NCBI RefSeq assembly: GCF_002838835.1
Contig: NZ_NHPP01000028.1
Coordinates: 1 to 46,475 of the forward strand
Direction: 5' to 3'
Source of the DNA: Siphonobacter sp. SORGH_AS_0500
GTDB lineage: Bacteria; Bacteroidota; Bacteroidia; Cytophagales; Spirosomataceae
Length of the DNA: 46,475 bases
Under the pieces are notes generated by a model. The model was not told the DNA's origin, made no database searches, and saw only the letters and a program-made list of their open reading frames with translations. The position numbers and the translations under genes were made by a program. This document shows, in pieces, positions 9,109-18,860 of this stretch. Each line of letters starts with the position of its first letter. Position 1 is the stretch's first letter.

Positions 9109-9257
9109 ATTATGCGGCTGGAAAAATGGGTATATGTTACTAATGCCAGCTTTTTCGCTATTAGTATCATTTATCAAAAAATGGATTTAATACAAAAGAG
9201 CGTAGGTTATGGTCTGCAAAAAAATGGACCATTATAGGTAACACAATTCCGCATTAA

Positions 9258-10178
9258 TTACTTCTGCTCTCCTTTCCATTTAAATACCTGAATAACGCCC
9301 AGCCCTTTTTTGCCTTCACTGGAAATATATAAGGTACCGTCAGGGCTAAAGCAAAGGCCTTCGGGCTGCTCTAATGCTTTCGGATTTAGTTTTTCTACGT
9401 GGATAAAGTTACCGCCCTTGCGATCTAGTACTAGTAGCTTCTGACCGGAAGCAGCTAAAATGTACACCTCTTGGGTAATCGGATGCACCGCGATGGCAGA
9501 GGGCCGAAATTTGGCGTCTTCACCTGTAAACCCCACGCTCTCGAAACTCCGCTTCCGTAAAACCAGTCCCCGGCGGGATTCTTTTTGTACAGGATCGTAG
9601 AAATAAACGTAACGACTGTCTTTATCCACGCCTTCGCGTTTGGTTTCTTTGGCGGCAATGAAAAAGTTTTTTGTTTTGGGATCAAAGCAAAGACCTTCGA
9701 GTTCATTTTTGTCGGGCAAACTAAGATCCAGCATTTGAATATGGGTAGACTTATTCGTCAGAAAACCGCCCGGCTGTGAAGTTTGCCCGAGGGTGAAGAC
9801 GAATAAACGACCGTCACTTCGGAGCACATAAAATTTACCTTCGTGATAGGTAATATCTTCGTAATCTCCCTTCGTCCCCCACATTCGCTGATCGGTCACT
9901 TTTCCGGTTTGGGCGTCGATGAGAAATAAATCGCCCTCTTCGTCATTAATTGCTGCCAACTGACCCGCCTTTACATAAGTAATGCCAGAGATTTCCTTAA
10001 GCGAAGCGGGCATTTTAAAAGTCTGAATGGGGTTTTGCAGATCGTAACTCAGGGGTTCGAGCGTACGCGACTCCGTTACTATTTTAACTTTTGTTTTCTG
10101 AGGCTCCTGCTTCGTTTCAGCAGTTTGACAACTTAAAAAGCACCAACTTAAACTGGTTATCAACAGATACTTCTTCAT
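9258..10178 (-). CDS. SdiA-regulated-type beta-propeller lipoprotein
   Basis: The 306-residue protein has a lipoprotein signal ending FLSC (Cys17) and then repeated beta-blades with motifs such as LKEISGITYV, GDYEDITYHEGKFYVL, ELEGLCFDPKTK and QPEGLCFSPDGTLYISSEG. This matches the SdiA-regulated (YjiK-like) family, a periplasmic or surface propeller of unknown biochemical role. The EISGI and EGL blade repeats are the family hallmark. The upstream leftward gene (SelW-like) ends 118 bases before it, so the two may be co-transcribed, but the gap also holds an imperfect inverted repeat (about 10246-10300: AGTTGATAGTT and AACCATCAACT). Confidence 0.8.
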   Translation of the reverse strand: MKKYLLITSLSWCFLSCQTAETKQEPQKTKVKIVTESRTLEPLSYDLQNPIQTFKMPASLKEISGITYVKAGQLAAINDEEGDLFLIDAQTGKVTDQRMWGTKGDYEDITYHEGKFYVLRSDGRLFVFTLGQTSQPGGFLTNKSTHIQMLDLSLPDKNELEGLCFDPKTKNFFIAAKETKREGVDKDSRYVYFYDPVQKESRRGLVLRKRSFESVGFTGEDAKFRPSAIAVHPITQEVYILAASGQKLLVLDRKGGNFIHVEKLNPKALEQPEGLCFSPDGTLYISSEGKKGLGVIQVFKWKGEQK

Positions 10179-10296
10179 AAAGGCTGAGTGGTTAGTAAGT
10201 ATGGAAATTCTTGTAATAAATAACAGACGGTTGCAAAGTATTGAATATCAGTTGATAGTTTGGCAATCGCAGCGGCTAAAAACCATCAACTATTAA

Positions 10297-10578
10297 TCAG
10301 GCTTTCTTGTCGGAATGACCGAGGGGTTTTTCGGGAGCAATCAGGTCGCGGACCTGCTGTTTTAGTTCTTTTATTTCGGGAAAACCGCCCGCCCGTTTCC
10401 GGTCAAAAATTTCTTCGTCATTGATGTAAATCTTGAATCGACCAGAAACTTCGGCGGGCCTCAGGGCGACTTCCCCCAGTTCTTCCGTAAAGGTGGTCAA
10501 TAACTCCTGTGCCAGCCAGGCCGAGCGTAATAGCCAGCCGCATTTGGGGCAATATTCAATGGTTAATCGGGGTTTCAT
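10297..10578 (-). CDS. SelT/SelW/SelH (Rdx) family CxxC protein
   Basis: The start is taken at MKPRLTIEYCPKCGW (10578), giving 93 residues; a longer frame to 10662 would run into the start of the divergent YraN gene and adds nothing family-like. The thioredoxin-like Rdx signature CPKC (Cys10, Cys13) sits at the end of the first strand, as in SelW; the second Cys takes the place of selenocysteine. The C-terminal GGFPEIKELKQQVRDLI matches the family's final helix. The likely role is a small cytosolic thiol-redox protein; its partner is unknown. It is divergent from yraN with only about 70 bases between starts. Confidence 0.8.
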   Translation of the reverse strand: MKPRLTIEYCPKCGWLLRSAWLAQELLTTFTEELGEVALRPAEVSGRFKIYINDEEIFDRKRAGGFPEIKELKQQVRDLIAPEKPLGHSDKKA

Positions 10579-10651
10579 GAAGCCAATCGTTGGGTTTACC
10601 TTCAAATCTTGCCATCTTTCCTTTACGTTCCACCAACCTACCCTAAATTTT

Positions 10652-11002
10652 GTGTTAACCACGACTCAATTAGGCCAAAAAGGCGAAGCACTGGCGGCTC
10701 AGATCCTGCAAGCTAAAGGTTATGAAATCATTCACCAGAATTATCGGGCTGGGCGGGCCGAGATTGACCTGATCGCTCGAAAAGACGACTGGATTTTGTT
10801 TGTCGAAGTAAAAACCCGAACCAATCTTTCCTACGGTTATCCTGAGTCGTTTGTCTCGCCTAAAAAAATAGAACGCATCAAAAAAGCGGCGGATCAATTT
10901 GTCTACGAAACCAACTGGCGGGGAAATATCCGGTTTGATGTCATTGCCATCAGTATGAGTCGAACAAAAACTGAAATCGAACATTTTGAAGACGCCTTAT
11001 AG
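10652..11002 (+). CDS. yraN: YraN family (UPF0102) endonuclease-like protein
   Basis: I chose the GTG at 10652, giving VLTTTQLGQKGEALAAQIL and 116 residues, which is normal for the family. The longer frame back to 10433 is antisense to the SelW-like gene and has no family similarity. The restriction-endonuclease-like core is visible: LGQKGE, AEIDLIARKDDWILFVEVKTR (cut here as the D...ExK motif) and the helical C-terminus. YraN proteins have the nuclease fold, and their role in DNA recombination or repair is not settled. The protein is cytosolic. Confidence 0.87.
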   Translation: MLTTTQLGQKGEALAAQILQAKGYEIIHQNYRAGRAEIDLIARKDDWILFVEVKTRTNLSYGYPESFVSPKKIERIKKAADQFVYETNWRGNIRFDVIAISMSRTKTEIEHFEDAL

Positions 11003-11074
11003 AAAACATTAATCCTCAGAGTAGGAATTCTATTTCGTACTCTTTTGTACGTACATCTCTATTCCTCTAAACAC

Positions 11075-12463
11075 ATGAAAAAAATCTTCTTATCGCTCTT
11101 ACTCCTCTGTTCGATGGAAGCTTTTGCCCAGAAAAAATACGAAGCCAACTGGGCTTCTATCGACTCCCGGCCCATTCCCGGCTGGTTTGAGGATTCCAAA
11201 TTTGGAATTTTTATTCACTGGGGTTTATTCTCGGTGCCCTCTTTTGCTCCCACCGCCCGTGACATTGACGGCGTTTACGACCAGTATTCTGAATGGTACT
11301 GGTGGAAATGGCAGGATAAGAAAGGCCGGACGTCTCCTATTTTCCAGAAATTTCATGATCAGGTATACGGAGCGGATTTCAAGTATCAGGATTTTGTGAA
11401 AGATTTTAAGGCCGAGTTATTTAAACCGAATGAGTGGGCGAAAATCATTGAGCAATCGGGAGCCAAATATGTGGTCTTGACTTCCAAGCACCACGAGGGT
11501 TTTGCCCTTTGGCCCAGTGCCCAGTCCTGGAACTGGAATGCCGTAGATGTCGGCCCACACCGCGATTTGCTGGGGGATCTAACGGCAGCGGTAAAAGAGA
11601 AAGGTTTGCATATGGGTTACTACTATTCGCTGTATGAATGGTATAACCCCTTATATAGAAATGATGTGGATAAGTATGTGGATAACCACATGATTCCGCA
11701 GTTAAAAGACTTAGTGACTACCTATAAGCCCGATGTGGTTTGGACGGATGGGGAGTGGGATCATCCATCAGAGGTGTGGAAAAGTACGGAGTTCCTGGCT
11801 TGGCTTTATAATGAGTCGCCTGTGAAGGAAACGGTAGTGGTAAATGACCGCTGGGGCAAGGAAACGCGTTCCAAGCACGGAGGCTTCTACACTACAGAGT
11901 ACGATTTAGTGCACGAGGGTAATGCAGATAACATGAAATTCAGCCGTCCCTGGGAAGAATGCCGGGGCATTGGGGGGTCATTTGGGTATAACCGGTCGGA
12001 GATTTTAGAAGATTATTCGTCTTCCGCTCAACTTATCCACATACTTGTGGAAAAAGTAGCTCGGGGAGGAAATTTACTACTGAATATTGGCCCCACCGCC
12101 GATGGACGAATTCCAGTCATTATGCAGCAACGGCTCAAAGATATGGGCGATTGGATGAAAGTGAATGACCAGGCGATCTACGGTACGCGTGCCTGGGCAC
12201 AGGCTCCAGCCTTCAGGAAGGGTAACAAAGTTTTCTTCACCCAAAAAGGAAAAGATATTTATGTACTGACGACAGAATGGATGGATACCATTCCCGTAGA
12301 AAACATTAACACGCCGAAACGCGTAACGCTGCTAGGGTATAAAGGCGAAGTTAAAACCAGTATGAAGGGTAGCAAACTAAGCATTACGGCACCTAGCCTG
12401 ACCCCAGTGACGATACCTTGTCAGTATGCCTGGGTATATAAGCTCGAAGGAGCGGCGAAGTAA
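11075..12463 (+). CDS. Alpha-L-fucosidase, GH29
   Basis: A secreted hydrolase that removes alpha-linked L-fucose from glycans. The start at ATG 11075 gives a clean signal peptide (MKKIFLSLLLLCSMEAFAQ); the 10 codons upstream (from 11045) are not needed. The protein has 462 residues. GH29 motifs in order: GIFIHWGLFSVPSFAP (His near 48), LTSKHHEGFALW (about 135-146), VVWTDGEW with the nucleophile Asp225, and GGNLLLNIGPTADGRIP. The C-terminal beta domain is present, so the length is standard. It is monocistronic with a terminator at 12465-12502. The acid/base Glu varies in GH29 and cannot be fixed from sequence alone. Confidence 0.93.
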   Translation: MKKIFLSLLLLCSMEAFAQKKYEANWASIDSRPIPGWFEDSKFGIFIHWGLFSVPSFAPTARDIDGVYDQYSEWYWWKWQDKKGRTSPIFQKFHDQVYGADFKYQDFVKDFKAELFKPNEWAKIIEQSGAKYVVLTSKHHEGFALWPSAQSWNWNAVDVGPHRDLLGDLTAAVKEKGLHMGYYYSLYEWYNPLYRNDVDKYVDNHMIPQLKDLVTTYKPDVVWTDGEWDHPSEVWKSTEFLAWLYNESPVKETVVVNDRWGKETRSKHGGFYTTEYDLVHEGNADNMKFSRPWEECRGIGGSFGYNRSEILEDYSSSAQLIHILVEKVARGGNLLLNIGPTADGRIPVIMQQRLKDMGDWMKVNDQAIYGTRAWAQAPAFRKGNKVFFTQKGKDIYVLTTEWMDTIPVENINTPKRVTLLGYKGEVKTSMKGSKLSITAPSLTPVTIPCQYAWVYKLEGAAK

Positions 12464-12464
12464 T

Positions 12465-12502
12465 AACTAAAAAGGCAACTGACTCAAGCAGTTGCCTTTT
12501 AG
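12465..12502. terminator. Bidirectional terminator
   Basis: CTAAAAAGGCAACTG pairs with CAGTTGCCTTTTAG around an ACTCAAG loop, between the convergent fucosidase and PAP2 genes. Confidence 0.85.
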
Positions 12503-13167
12503 TTATAGGGATTTTCGAAGTTGTACCCTGCGGTCTAACCAGGTCTTGGGGTGATTTTTCCAATAGGATTCCAGCCCGGCGAAAACGACTAAAGTGGTTA
12601 CTGTTCCGATGATGGAGCCGACGTAAATGTCAACCACAAAATGCTGAAATAAATAGACCCGGGAGTACGCTCCCAAGACGCTATTGCCAGAAAAAGCCAA
12701 CCCCAGTTTTTGTTGGTAACCAGAAGCGTTAATAAGCAGCAAAGAGCAAAAACCGAGGTAGAATGGCCCGAGGGAAAGCTGTTAACGCTGTGCAGGTTCA
12801 ATCCTTCAACCGTGTGAAAAGCCCAGCCCGAATTTTTGTAAAAAGCACTGGGGCGTAATTCGCCTTCGTAAAAAACGTGTTTAAGAAGTTGCGTAAACTC
12901 GCCCGCCAGCAGGAAAGATAAACCCGCCGCTAAAGCCCAGCGGAAGCGGACGAATAATAAACCCACGGTTACACCAAACCCAGTGGCTCCATCGGCCAGA
13001 TCGGTCAGGTAATAGAAAAAACGATCCCAGAACGGATGATTATACCCGTTTATCCATCGCATGAGTACGGTTCGGTCCAGTTGCGACAGCATACTTCCCA
13101 CCACAATCAGAAGGATTACATAAGGCAGAAAAAACGAATAATTCTGACGAATCAGTCGGAGAAGCAT
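12503..13167 (-). CDS. PAP2-family membrane phosphatase, apparent 1-nt frameshift
   Basis: A multi-pass inner-membrane protein of about 221 residues. The three PAP2 motifs are all present but split over two frames: KHVFYEGELRPS (motif 1) and SFPSGHSTS (motif 2) in the frame starting at 13167, and YSRVYLFQHFVVD (motif 3) in the next frame ending at 12503. The break lies at about 12679-12682 in GCAATAGCGTCTTGGG. One extra G (GCGGTC) restores AIAVLGAYSRVY. Such enzymes dephosphorylate lipid phosphates such as undecaprenyl pyrophosphate or lipid A; which one cannot be told. All catalytic residues are conserved across the break, so the frameshift is either recent or a sequencing error. Confidence 0.8.
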
Positions 13168-13189
13168 TTGGGTGAAGTTGTAAGTGGAT

Positions 13190-13310
13190 GGTTATTCGTT
13201 GTTGGGTGAATCGTTGATAATCAGAGTAGTGACTGGTAACTCGATTGAACAAGTAGCCTCATCACGCAAAGTAGTAGGTGGTTACTAACAACCCAAAACT
13301 AACAACTAAC
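13190..13310. repeat. Intergenic imperfect inverted repeat, GTT-rich
   Basis: The left arm contains GGTTATTCGTTGTTGGG. The right arm (about 13279-13310), read on the minus strand, contains GGTTAGTTGTTAGTTTTGGG. The arms are built of short repeated GTT words and flank an otherwise empty spacer. Confidence 0.45.
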
Positions 13311-14138
13311 CTAGTTATCCATATCATTTTTATACTGTTCGAAGGCCTGGAAAATGGCTTTTGAGAGCTTATCCTGCCCTTCTTCGCTGGCCAAAAAGGC
13401 TTCTTCCGTAGGGTTAGATAAATACCCCGTTTCGATCAGTACGGACGGAGTAGCCGTTTCCCACAGAACCAGGAATCCAGCCTGTTTTACGCCGCGGCTA
13501 ATGCGATCTGCTCGTTTGAAATAACGTTCTACTTTCGAGGCAAAATTAAGGCTACTTGACAGATAAGCATTCTGATAGTTTTCGAGCATGATTGCTCCCA
13601 ACGGCGAAGAAGGGTCGAAGCCGTTATACTTCTTCTGATAGTTGGCTTCCTGAAGAATTACGGCGTTTTCTCGCCTTGCTACGGCCAGGTTTTGTTCGGA
13701 TTTGTGCAAACCCATTACGTAGGTTTCCGTTCCGTAATAATCCCGGCGAGTGAGGGCGTTGGCATGAATGGAAATAAACAGATCCGCCTTATTTCGGTTA
13801 GAAATAGCACTACGTTCGTGTAACTCTACAAAAACGTCGCTTTTTCGGGTATAAATAACTTTGACGTTGGGGTAATGATCTTTAATCATCTGCCCAACAC
13901 CCAGAGCAATGGCCAGTACGACGTTCTTTTCACGGGTTCCATTTTTGCCGATAGCCCCCGGATCTTTGCCGCCATGACCTGCGTCAATCACTACCGTCCG
14001 CAGGTTTTCTTCACTGGGAGCTGTATGGGTAGGGATGGGTCTTTCGGACGATTGATTCGCCTGAAAACTAAAGAGAAAGATTACTAAACCCAGAAGGGGC
14101 CATACATTAACACACTTTAACTGGCTTTTTTCACGCAT
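13311..14138 (-). CDS. N-acetylmuramoyl-L-alanine amidase (Amidase_3)
   Basis: A zinc hydrolase that cuts between MurNAc and the stem peptide, used in cell separation or wall turnover. The 275-residue protein has an N-terminal hydrophobic signal or anchor (about residues 12-26). Zinc ligands are visible: His55 in DAGHGGKDPGA, Glu70 in TREKN and His125 in SIHANA; the catalytic Glu236 is in LIETGYLSN. It lacks an AMIN or SPOR domain and is therefore a minimal secreted form. It is divergent from the lptD-like gene, a pairing I know from related genomes. A perfect minus-strand -7 element (TAAATTTG, 14180-14187) lies 42 nt upstream. Confidence 0.93.
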   Translation of the reverse strand: MREKSQLKCVNVWPLLGLVIFLFSFQANQSSERPIPTHTAPSEENLRTVVIDAGHGGKDPGAIGKNGTREKNVVLAIALGVGQMIKDHYPNVKVIYTRKSDVFVELHERSAISNRNKADLFISIHANALTRRDYYGTETYVMGLHKSEQNLAVARRENAVILQEANYQKKYNGFDPSSPLGAIMLENYQNAYLSSSLNFASKVERYFKRADRISRGVKQAGFLVLWETATPSVLIETGYLSNPTEEAFLASEEGQDKLSKAIFQAFEQYKNDMDN

Positions 14139-14166
14139 GCTGCAAAAGGTTGGAAGAGTTACTCTG

Positions 14167-14187
14167 TATTTTTGCCCGACAAATTTA
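14167..14187. promoter_or_regulatory. Divergent -7 elements for lptD and the amidase
   Basis: Plus strand TATTTTTG at 14167-14174 points to lptD; minus strand TAAATTTG at 14180-14187 points to the amidase, with TTTG 25 nt upstream (14213-14216). Both match TAnnTTTG; the lptD leader would be long (about 180 nt). Confidence 0.5.
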
Positions 14188-14362
14188 AAGGAAAAAGCTA
14201 TTACATGACCGGCAAAGCCAAAGTCAGTGTCTTATCTTCGCTTTTATTTTAGTTGGGAATTCTCAATGATTTATTAAGTGTCAACGGAAAATGCTTTAGA
14301 AAGTTTTCCAATCCCCTGTCTAAAAAACGGGTTCATTGAATGGTTATTAAATTTCAGAAACG

Positions 14363-17166
14363 TTGAAGAACAGTTTTCTTTTGATCTTTTTTGTGTTGCT
14401 CGGTTTGCAGGCCTGGGGACAACGTCCGGGATCAAAACGTATGGCTTTGCCTTTTGGAGGTGTTCGACGACCCGTAGCCGCCGATTCTTTAAAACCGCTT
14501 ACTCCCGCCGACTCCGCGAAGATTGCCAAACCTGATTCGCTGGCTGATGATAGTGATATACAGGCTAAAGTCGAATACTCTGCCCGGGATTCCACGGTTT
14601 CGCTGTTCGATGAAAGGATTGTCGAACTTTTTGGGGATGCCAAAGTGGATTATCAGGACATTCACCTCAAAGCGGATTATATCAGGCTTAACTGGGAAAC
14701 GAATGAGGTTTACGCCATTGGCCGGAAAGATTCGACTGGGAAAGTTATCGGTGAACCTATTTTCGAGCAGGGAGCCGACACCTACAATACCAGCGAAATC
14801 CGTTACAATTTCAAGACCAAACGAGCCGCCATTAAAACCATCGTAACCAAGCAGGGCGAAGGAAACGTGCGTGGGCGAATTGTCAAAAAAGATAGCTCTA
14901 ATAACTTCTTCCTGCGGGGAGCCTTTTATACCACCTGCGACTTATTACATCCGCACTACGGCATTCAGGCTCCGAGGATCAAGCTTGTGCAGGGGAAAGG
15001 CGATAATAGGCAGGTCATATCCGGGCCTTTCAACTTAGTTATTGCGGGAATTCAGCTACCGCTGGGATTACCGTTTGGCTTCTTCCCTTTTTCCGAAAAA
15101 CGTAAATCTGGTTTTATTCTGGGAAACTACGGCGAGGAACCGCAAAACCGGGGGTTTTATCTTCGGGACTTCGGGTATTACTGGGCGGCTAATGATAACC
15201 TGGGGCTAAGGTTTACGGGCCAGCTTTATTCCAAAGGAGGCTGGGGAGCTGGTTCGCAGGGGAATTACATCAAAAAATACAGATACAGCGGTAACTTCAG
15301 TCTGATTTATAACCATAACAAGTCAGGAGATGAGATCGGTCCAAACCGTACGATTTCGAATGACTTCAGCGTGCAATGGTCTCACACCCCGCAAACGCTA
15401 GGTCGGCCCTATAGTTTTTCGGCTTCGGTTAACATTGCCAGTAGTAACTATACCCGTAACAACGAACAAAACCTAACGACTTCGACCGGTTTGGGGCGTT
15501 ACCAGCAGAACGTTTTCGGGTCTTCCGTTCAGTATTCCCATAATTTTGGTCAGTTCATTCAAACCAGTGCCAACTTCCGGGTAAACCAGAACGTAACAAC
15601 GCGGGAACTGACGGCAGGGGTAGGGGTGAATGCAGCAGTTACCCAGTTCCAGCCTTTTCGCCGGAAGAAAGCCATTACTCCGGCCTGGTATGAATCGTTT
15701 CGTTTAGGATTGAACTTGTCTAGTAATGTGGATATCACGAATCGCATTCAGCCTCAGATTGTGAGTAATAGCTCCTTTGGCAACGAATTCCGAATTGCGA
15801 ACTACTTCCCTAATACGATAAATACTACGACTACTTCCTCCGTAGCTCCAACGACTTTAGTAGTAGGTAATATACCGTTCAATCTGGAAAACCTGCCTAA
15901 GATTCTGAGAAATAGTCAGGTAACCACTACGTTTTCCATTCCTATCTCCTTGCCTAACTTCAAAATAGCTCGTTACATCAACGTAACGCCAGGCGTAAGT
16001 TGCAGGGTAACCTTTATACCAAGCAGTTTAGTTATCGTTATATCAAACCCGGAGGAACTATCTACAAAGGAATGGTATCAGACAGTGGTGGGGTATTTGT
16101 GGATACGCTGAACCGAGTTGCTCCTGCGTATAGTTATTCTACTTCGTTGGGCATTAATACACGGGTGTATGGCACCTATTACTTCAAAAATCTAGGTCGT
16201 TTGGAGGCCATTCGCCACACCTTTGCTCCTTCCATCAGTTTGAGTTATACACCAGATTTATCGAGTAAATTTTATCAGAAAGTACAAATTAACGAACGGG
16301 GCGATACGCGTTTATTATCCAAATTTAGTAACTACAGTGGGGGGGTAGGTCAGGCGGCTTCGGCCAGCTTTAGTTTGACCAACCAGCTGGAAATGAAAGT
16401 TCGGGCCAAATCAGATACGGCCAAAGAGGCTTTCCAGAAAGTGAACCTGCTGGATAACTTCGGCCTTTCGGGGAGTTATAACTTCCTGGCGGACTCCTTT
16501 AATCTCTCGAATCTGTCGTTGGTGGCAAATACCGTTATCCTTAAAAAGTATAATGTGAACTTTGCTTCCAGTTTTGACCCTTACGACGTTGTTCAGGATG
16601 AATACCTGTTGAGTGGGCGAAGGGTGAACCGATTGAGAGTAGCGAGTGGTAAAGGACTGGCCGCTTTGCAAACCATGAATATTGGTTTCAGCACGGGTTT
16701 TAAAGGGGGCCAGAAGAAAAATAAAGATAATAAAGACCAGCAAAAGAAGAAAGCCGAAGGCGTTAGTGATGCCGAAATGCGGTTTATTCAGAGTAATCCA
16801 CAGTTGTATATTGACTGGGATGTCCCCTGGAATGTCAACGTGAGTTACAACTTTAGCTATACCAAATACGGTTTGGCTCGGGCTCAGAAGTTCCAGACGC
16901 TGAGTATGAACGGCGATATTAAACTGACGGAAAACTGGGCCATGACGTTTACTACGGGTTGGGATTTCGTGCAGAACGCTCCGTCATTAACCAACATCGG
17001 TCTGACCCGTAACCTGCACTGCTGGGAAGCTTCCTTCAACTGGACGCCTATTGCCCAGAACCTGCGGGGGGGGAACTATAACTTCGAATTACGCGTACGT
17101 TCGGCCATGCTGAAAGACCTGAAGCTATCCCGCCGCCGGAGTTTCTACGATCAGGGCGGCTTCTAA
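14363..17166 (+). CDS. lptD: LptD-like LPS-assembly outer-membrane protein, apparent 1-nt frameshift
   Basis: It inserts lipopolysaccharide into the outer leaflet of the outer membrane. The start is TTG at 14363, the only in-frame start after a TAA, giving the signal MKNSFLLIFFVLLGLQAWGQ. Residues about 65-200 form an OstA/LptA-like beta-jellyroll (LKADYIRLNWETNEVYAIG; GRIVKKDSSNNFFLRGAFYT), followed by a long beta-barrel rich in aromatic-ended strands. The frame breaks near 16000 at GTAAGTTGCAGGGT. Restoring one base (for example TGG CAG GGT) joins GVS(W)QGNLYTKQF and gives 935 codons including the stop. The C-terminus SRRRSFYDQGGF is intact. LptD should be essential, so sequencing error is likely; true inactivation would need a second copy. 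Confidence 0.82.
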
Positions 17167-17181
17167 TAGCCTTGAATACAA

Positions 17182-17224
17182 AGAAAAATCCCCGATCAGC
17201 CTAGGGCTAATCGGGGATTTTTCT
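17182..17224. terminator. Bidirectional terminator
   Basis: AGAAAAATCCCCGAT pairs with ATCGGGGATTTTTCT; it lies between convergent lptD and the AraC-type gene. Confidence 0.9.
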
Positions 17225-17240
17225 TTGTAAAGAACTTCGC

Positions 17241-18167
17241 TTACAGATTCATCAGCGATTCCCGACGACGCATTTTGCCCGCAGGAATGCCAAACATCAT
17301 TTTGAAGCGACGGCAAAAATACGCGGTGTCTTTGTAGCCTACTTCCGCACCGATAGCCCGAATGCTCTTCTTCGAAGTGCGTAACAGGTTTACGGCAGCT
17401 TCCATGCGTTGATACTCGATGTAATCCTGAGGGTTAATACCCGTCAGCATTTTGAAGTACTGACCTACGTAATCTTCCGATACGTTAGCTACGTTCGCTA
17501 GTACCTTATTAGACAGATCGCCGCCGATGTTGTCTTTGATGTACGTGAAAATATCGATCAGACGAGGATCTTTGAAGTACGTACTGTTGGTGGCTAATTG
17601 CTCTACAAACAGACGGTGCTTCAGGATGTAACGAATGATATTGATAACGATTTCTTCCGTCTTGATCTTGATGATCCGGCCCCGGCCTGCTTCGTCACGG
17701 AAATCCTCCGCGAGAATTTCTTTCAGAGCGTGAGCCAGTGACTCCTCGCCTTTGATGAGAAAGGGAGGTACATCTAAGGACGTAAAAAAGTTAACCGAGT
17801 CGAAAACTTTAGCTTCAAATGCCACCAGACCAAAGGAATGGGGGATTTTCCCGATTTCAGCAGGGTCACGACGGGAGTCGAAATAGCGTTCCCGGAAGGT
17901 CAGAAACTCTTCGTTGGAAATGCTTTTAGGGTTTTCGCTGCTGCCGTAAGTAATGCTTAAAGCTTTACCCCCAGGAATGAAGAGCATATCGCCAGGCTCT
18001 GCCCGGATACCATCTTCTCCAAATGACACCTCTCCGTCGTATAGAATCAACAGGGAGTTTTCGATGTCATAAAAGTTTTTGATACGGATGGCTTGTTGCA
18101 TCCGAATGTGCCGGGCCTTGATAAATCGGACGCCCAGCGACTCAATGATTTTATTGTAATCTTCCAT
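17241..18167 (-). CDS. AraC-family transcriptional regulator
   Basis: The 308-residue protein has an N-terminal sensor of the AraC-N (cupin-like) kind (about 20-110; DGEVSFGEDGIRAEPGDMLF, PGGKAL) and a C-terminal pair of helix-turn-helix motifs (about 205-300; LSNKVLANVANVSEDYVGQYF and IRAIGAEVGYKDTAYFCRRF). It is a cytosolic DNA-binding protein whose ligand is unknown. Neighbours give no obvious target: the gene is flanked by a terminator on one side and its own promoter (18223-18253) on the other. In this phylum such regulators often govern sugar or stress genes, but nothing here shows that. Confidence 0.9.
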   Translation of the reverse strand: MEDYNKIIESLGVRFIKARHIRMQQAIRIKNFYDIENSLLILYDGEVSFGEDGIRAEPGDMLFIPGGKALSITYGSSENPKSISNEEFLTFRERYFDSRRDPAEIGKIPHSFGLVAFEAKVFDSVNFFTSLDVPPFLIKGEESLAHALKEILAEDFRDEAGRGRIIKIKTEEIVINIIRYILKHRLFVEQLATNSTYFKDPRLIDIFTYIKDNIGGDLSNKVLANVANVSEDYVGQYFKMLTGINPQDYIEYQRMEAAVNLLRTSKKSIRAIGAEVGYKDTAYFCRRFKMMFGIPAGKMRRRESLMNL

Positions 18168-18222
18168 TGCGATGGGGTAAGGCCTGGTGAATTTCGAAAG
18201 TGTGGCCTTTCTGAATATAGGA

Positions 18223-18253
18223 CAAAACTAATAATTGTATTTTTAAAAGCAAA
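18223..18253 (-). promoter_or_regulatory. Promoter of the AraC-type gene
   Basis: Minus strand TTTG (18250-18253), 19-nt spacer, TAGTTTTG (18223-18230): full consensus, about 55 nt upstream of the ATG. Confidence 0.75.
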
Positions 18254-18806
18254 TTGGACAAAAAAAATAAATGCATTTAGAAATCTGCGTTTATTTTAAA
18301 ATAATGCCTATTTGTAAAACAGAAAATAGAATAAGGACCTTACAAGACCCTAACGTTTTATTGCATTTCTAAGGTTCCCTGAAGACATTCAAGGTAATAG
18401 AACGCAATAACGTGAAATTTATTTACTAGACTATACGTCTTAATGAGACGAGTTTTTTATCTATTAAAAAATTGTTAATTGTTGACTGCACCCGTTGATG
18501 ACCTTACCGGCCCTTAGCTATTAGAGAGGATTAGCTAATACGAACATACGCCTACTCACATACTCACTCCCGTAGCTTTTTATTGCAAGGACTGATGTTG
18601 TGGAAACAGAAGTAGATGGCTGACAAGAAAAGCTTACTCTATGGAAAATGTATGCTTGCATACATTTTTTTAGGCTATCTGATTATAAAGCAATGCTTTA
18701 GCAAAAAGTACTTTACAATTTAGTAATGAATGGGAGAGGAAAATTATGCAATCATTTTTCAAAAAAAGAGGTATTACTTTTCAGTAAAAGGTCTGAAACA
18801 AAGCGA
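18254..18806. other. Gene-free spacer with two rightward terminator-like hairpins
   Basis: No reading frame is convincing. A weak hairpin CGTCT/AGACG followed by AGTTTTTT lies at about 18437-18460, and a strong one at 18645-18672 (listed separately). No promoter or RNA family could be recognised between them. Confidence 0.45.
18645..18672 (+). terminator. Strong terminator without an upstream gene
   Basis: AAAATGTATGC pairs with GCATACATTTT around TT, then more T. It would end a rightward transcript, but no rightward gene exists between the AraC-type promoter and this point. Confidence 0.65.
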
Positions 18807-18838
18807 TTTATAATAGAGTATATCTCTCATTATCTTTG
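18807..18838 (+). promoter_or_regulatory. Promoter of the 18861 gene
   Basis: TTTA (18807-18810), 20-nt spacer, TATCTTTG (18831-18838). The -7 is perfect and lies 22 nt before the ATG at 18861. It therefore decides for that start over the earlier in-frame ATG at 18726. Confidence 0.7.
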
Positions 18839-18860
18839 GTACAAATTGCCCTCTTTGATT

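Noticed and set aside
10433..10651. Longer N-terminus for the YraN protein
   Set aside because: It is antisense to the SelW-like gene; the family begins at about the GTG at 10652.
18726..18860. Longer N-terminus for the 136-residue protein
   Set aside because: A good promoter lies inside this stretch and the added 45 residues look random.
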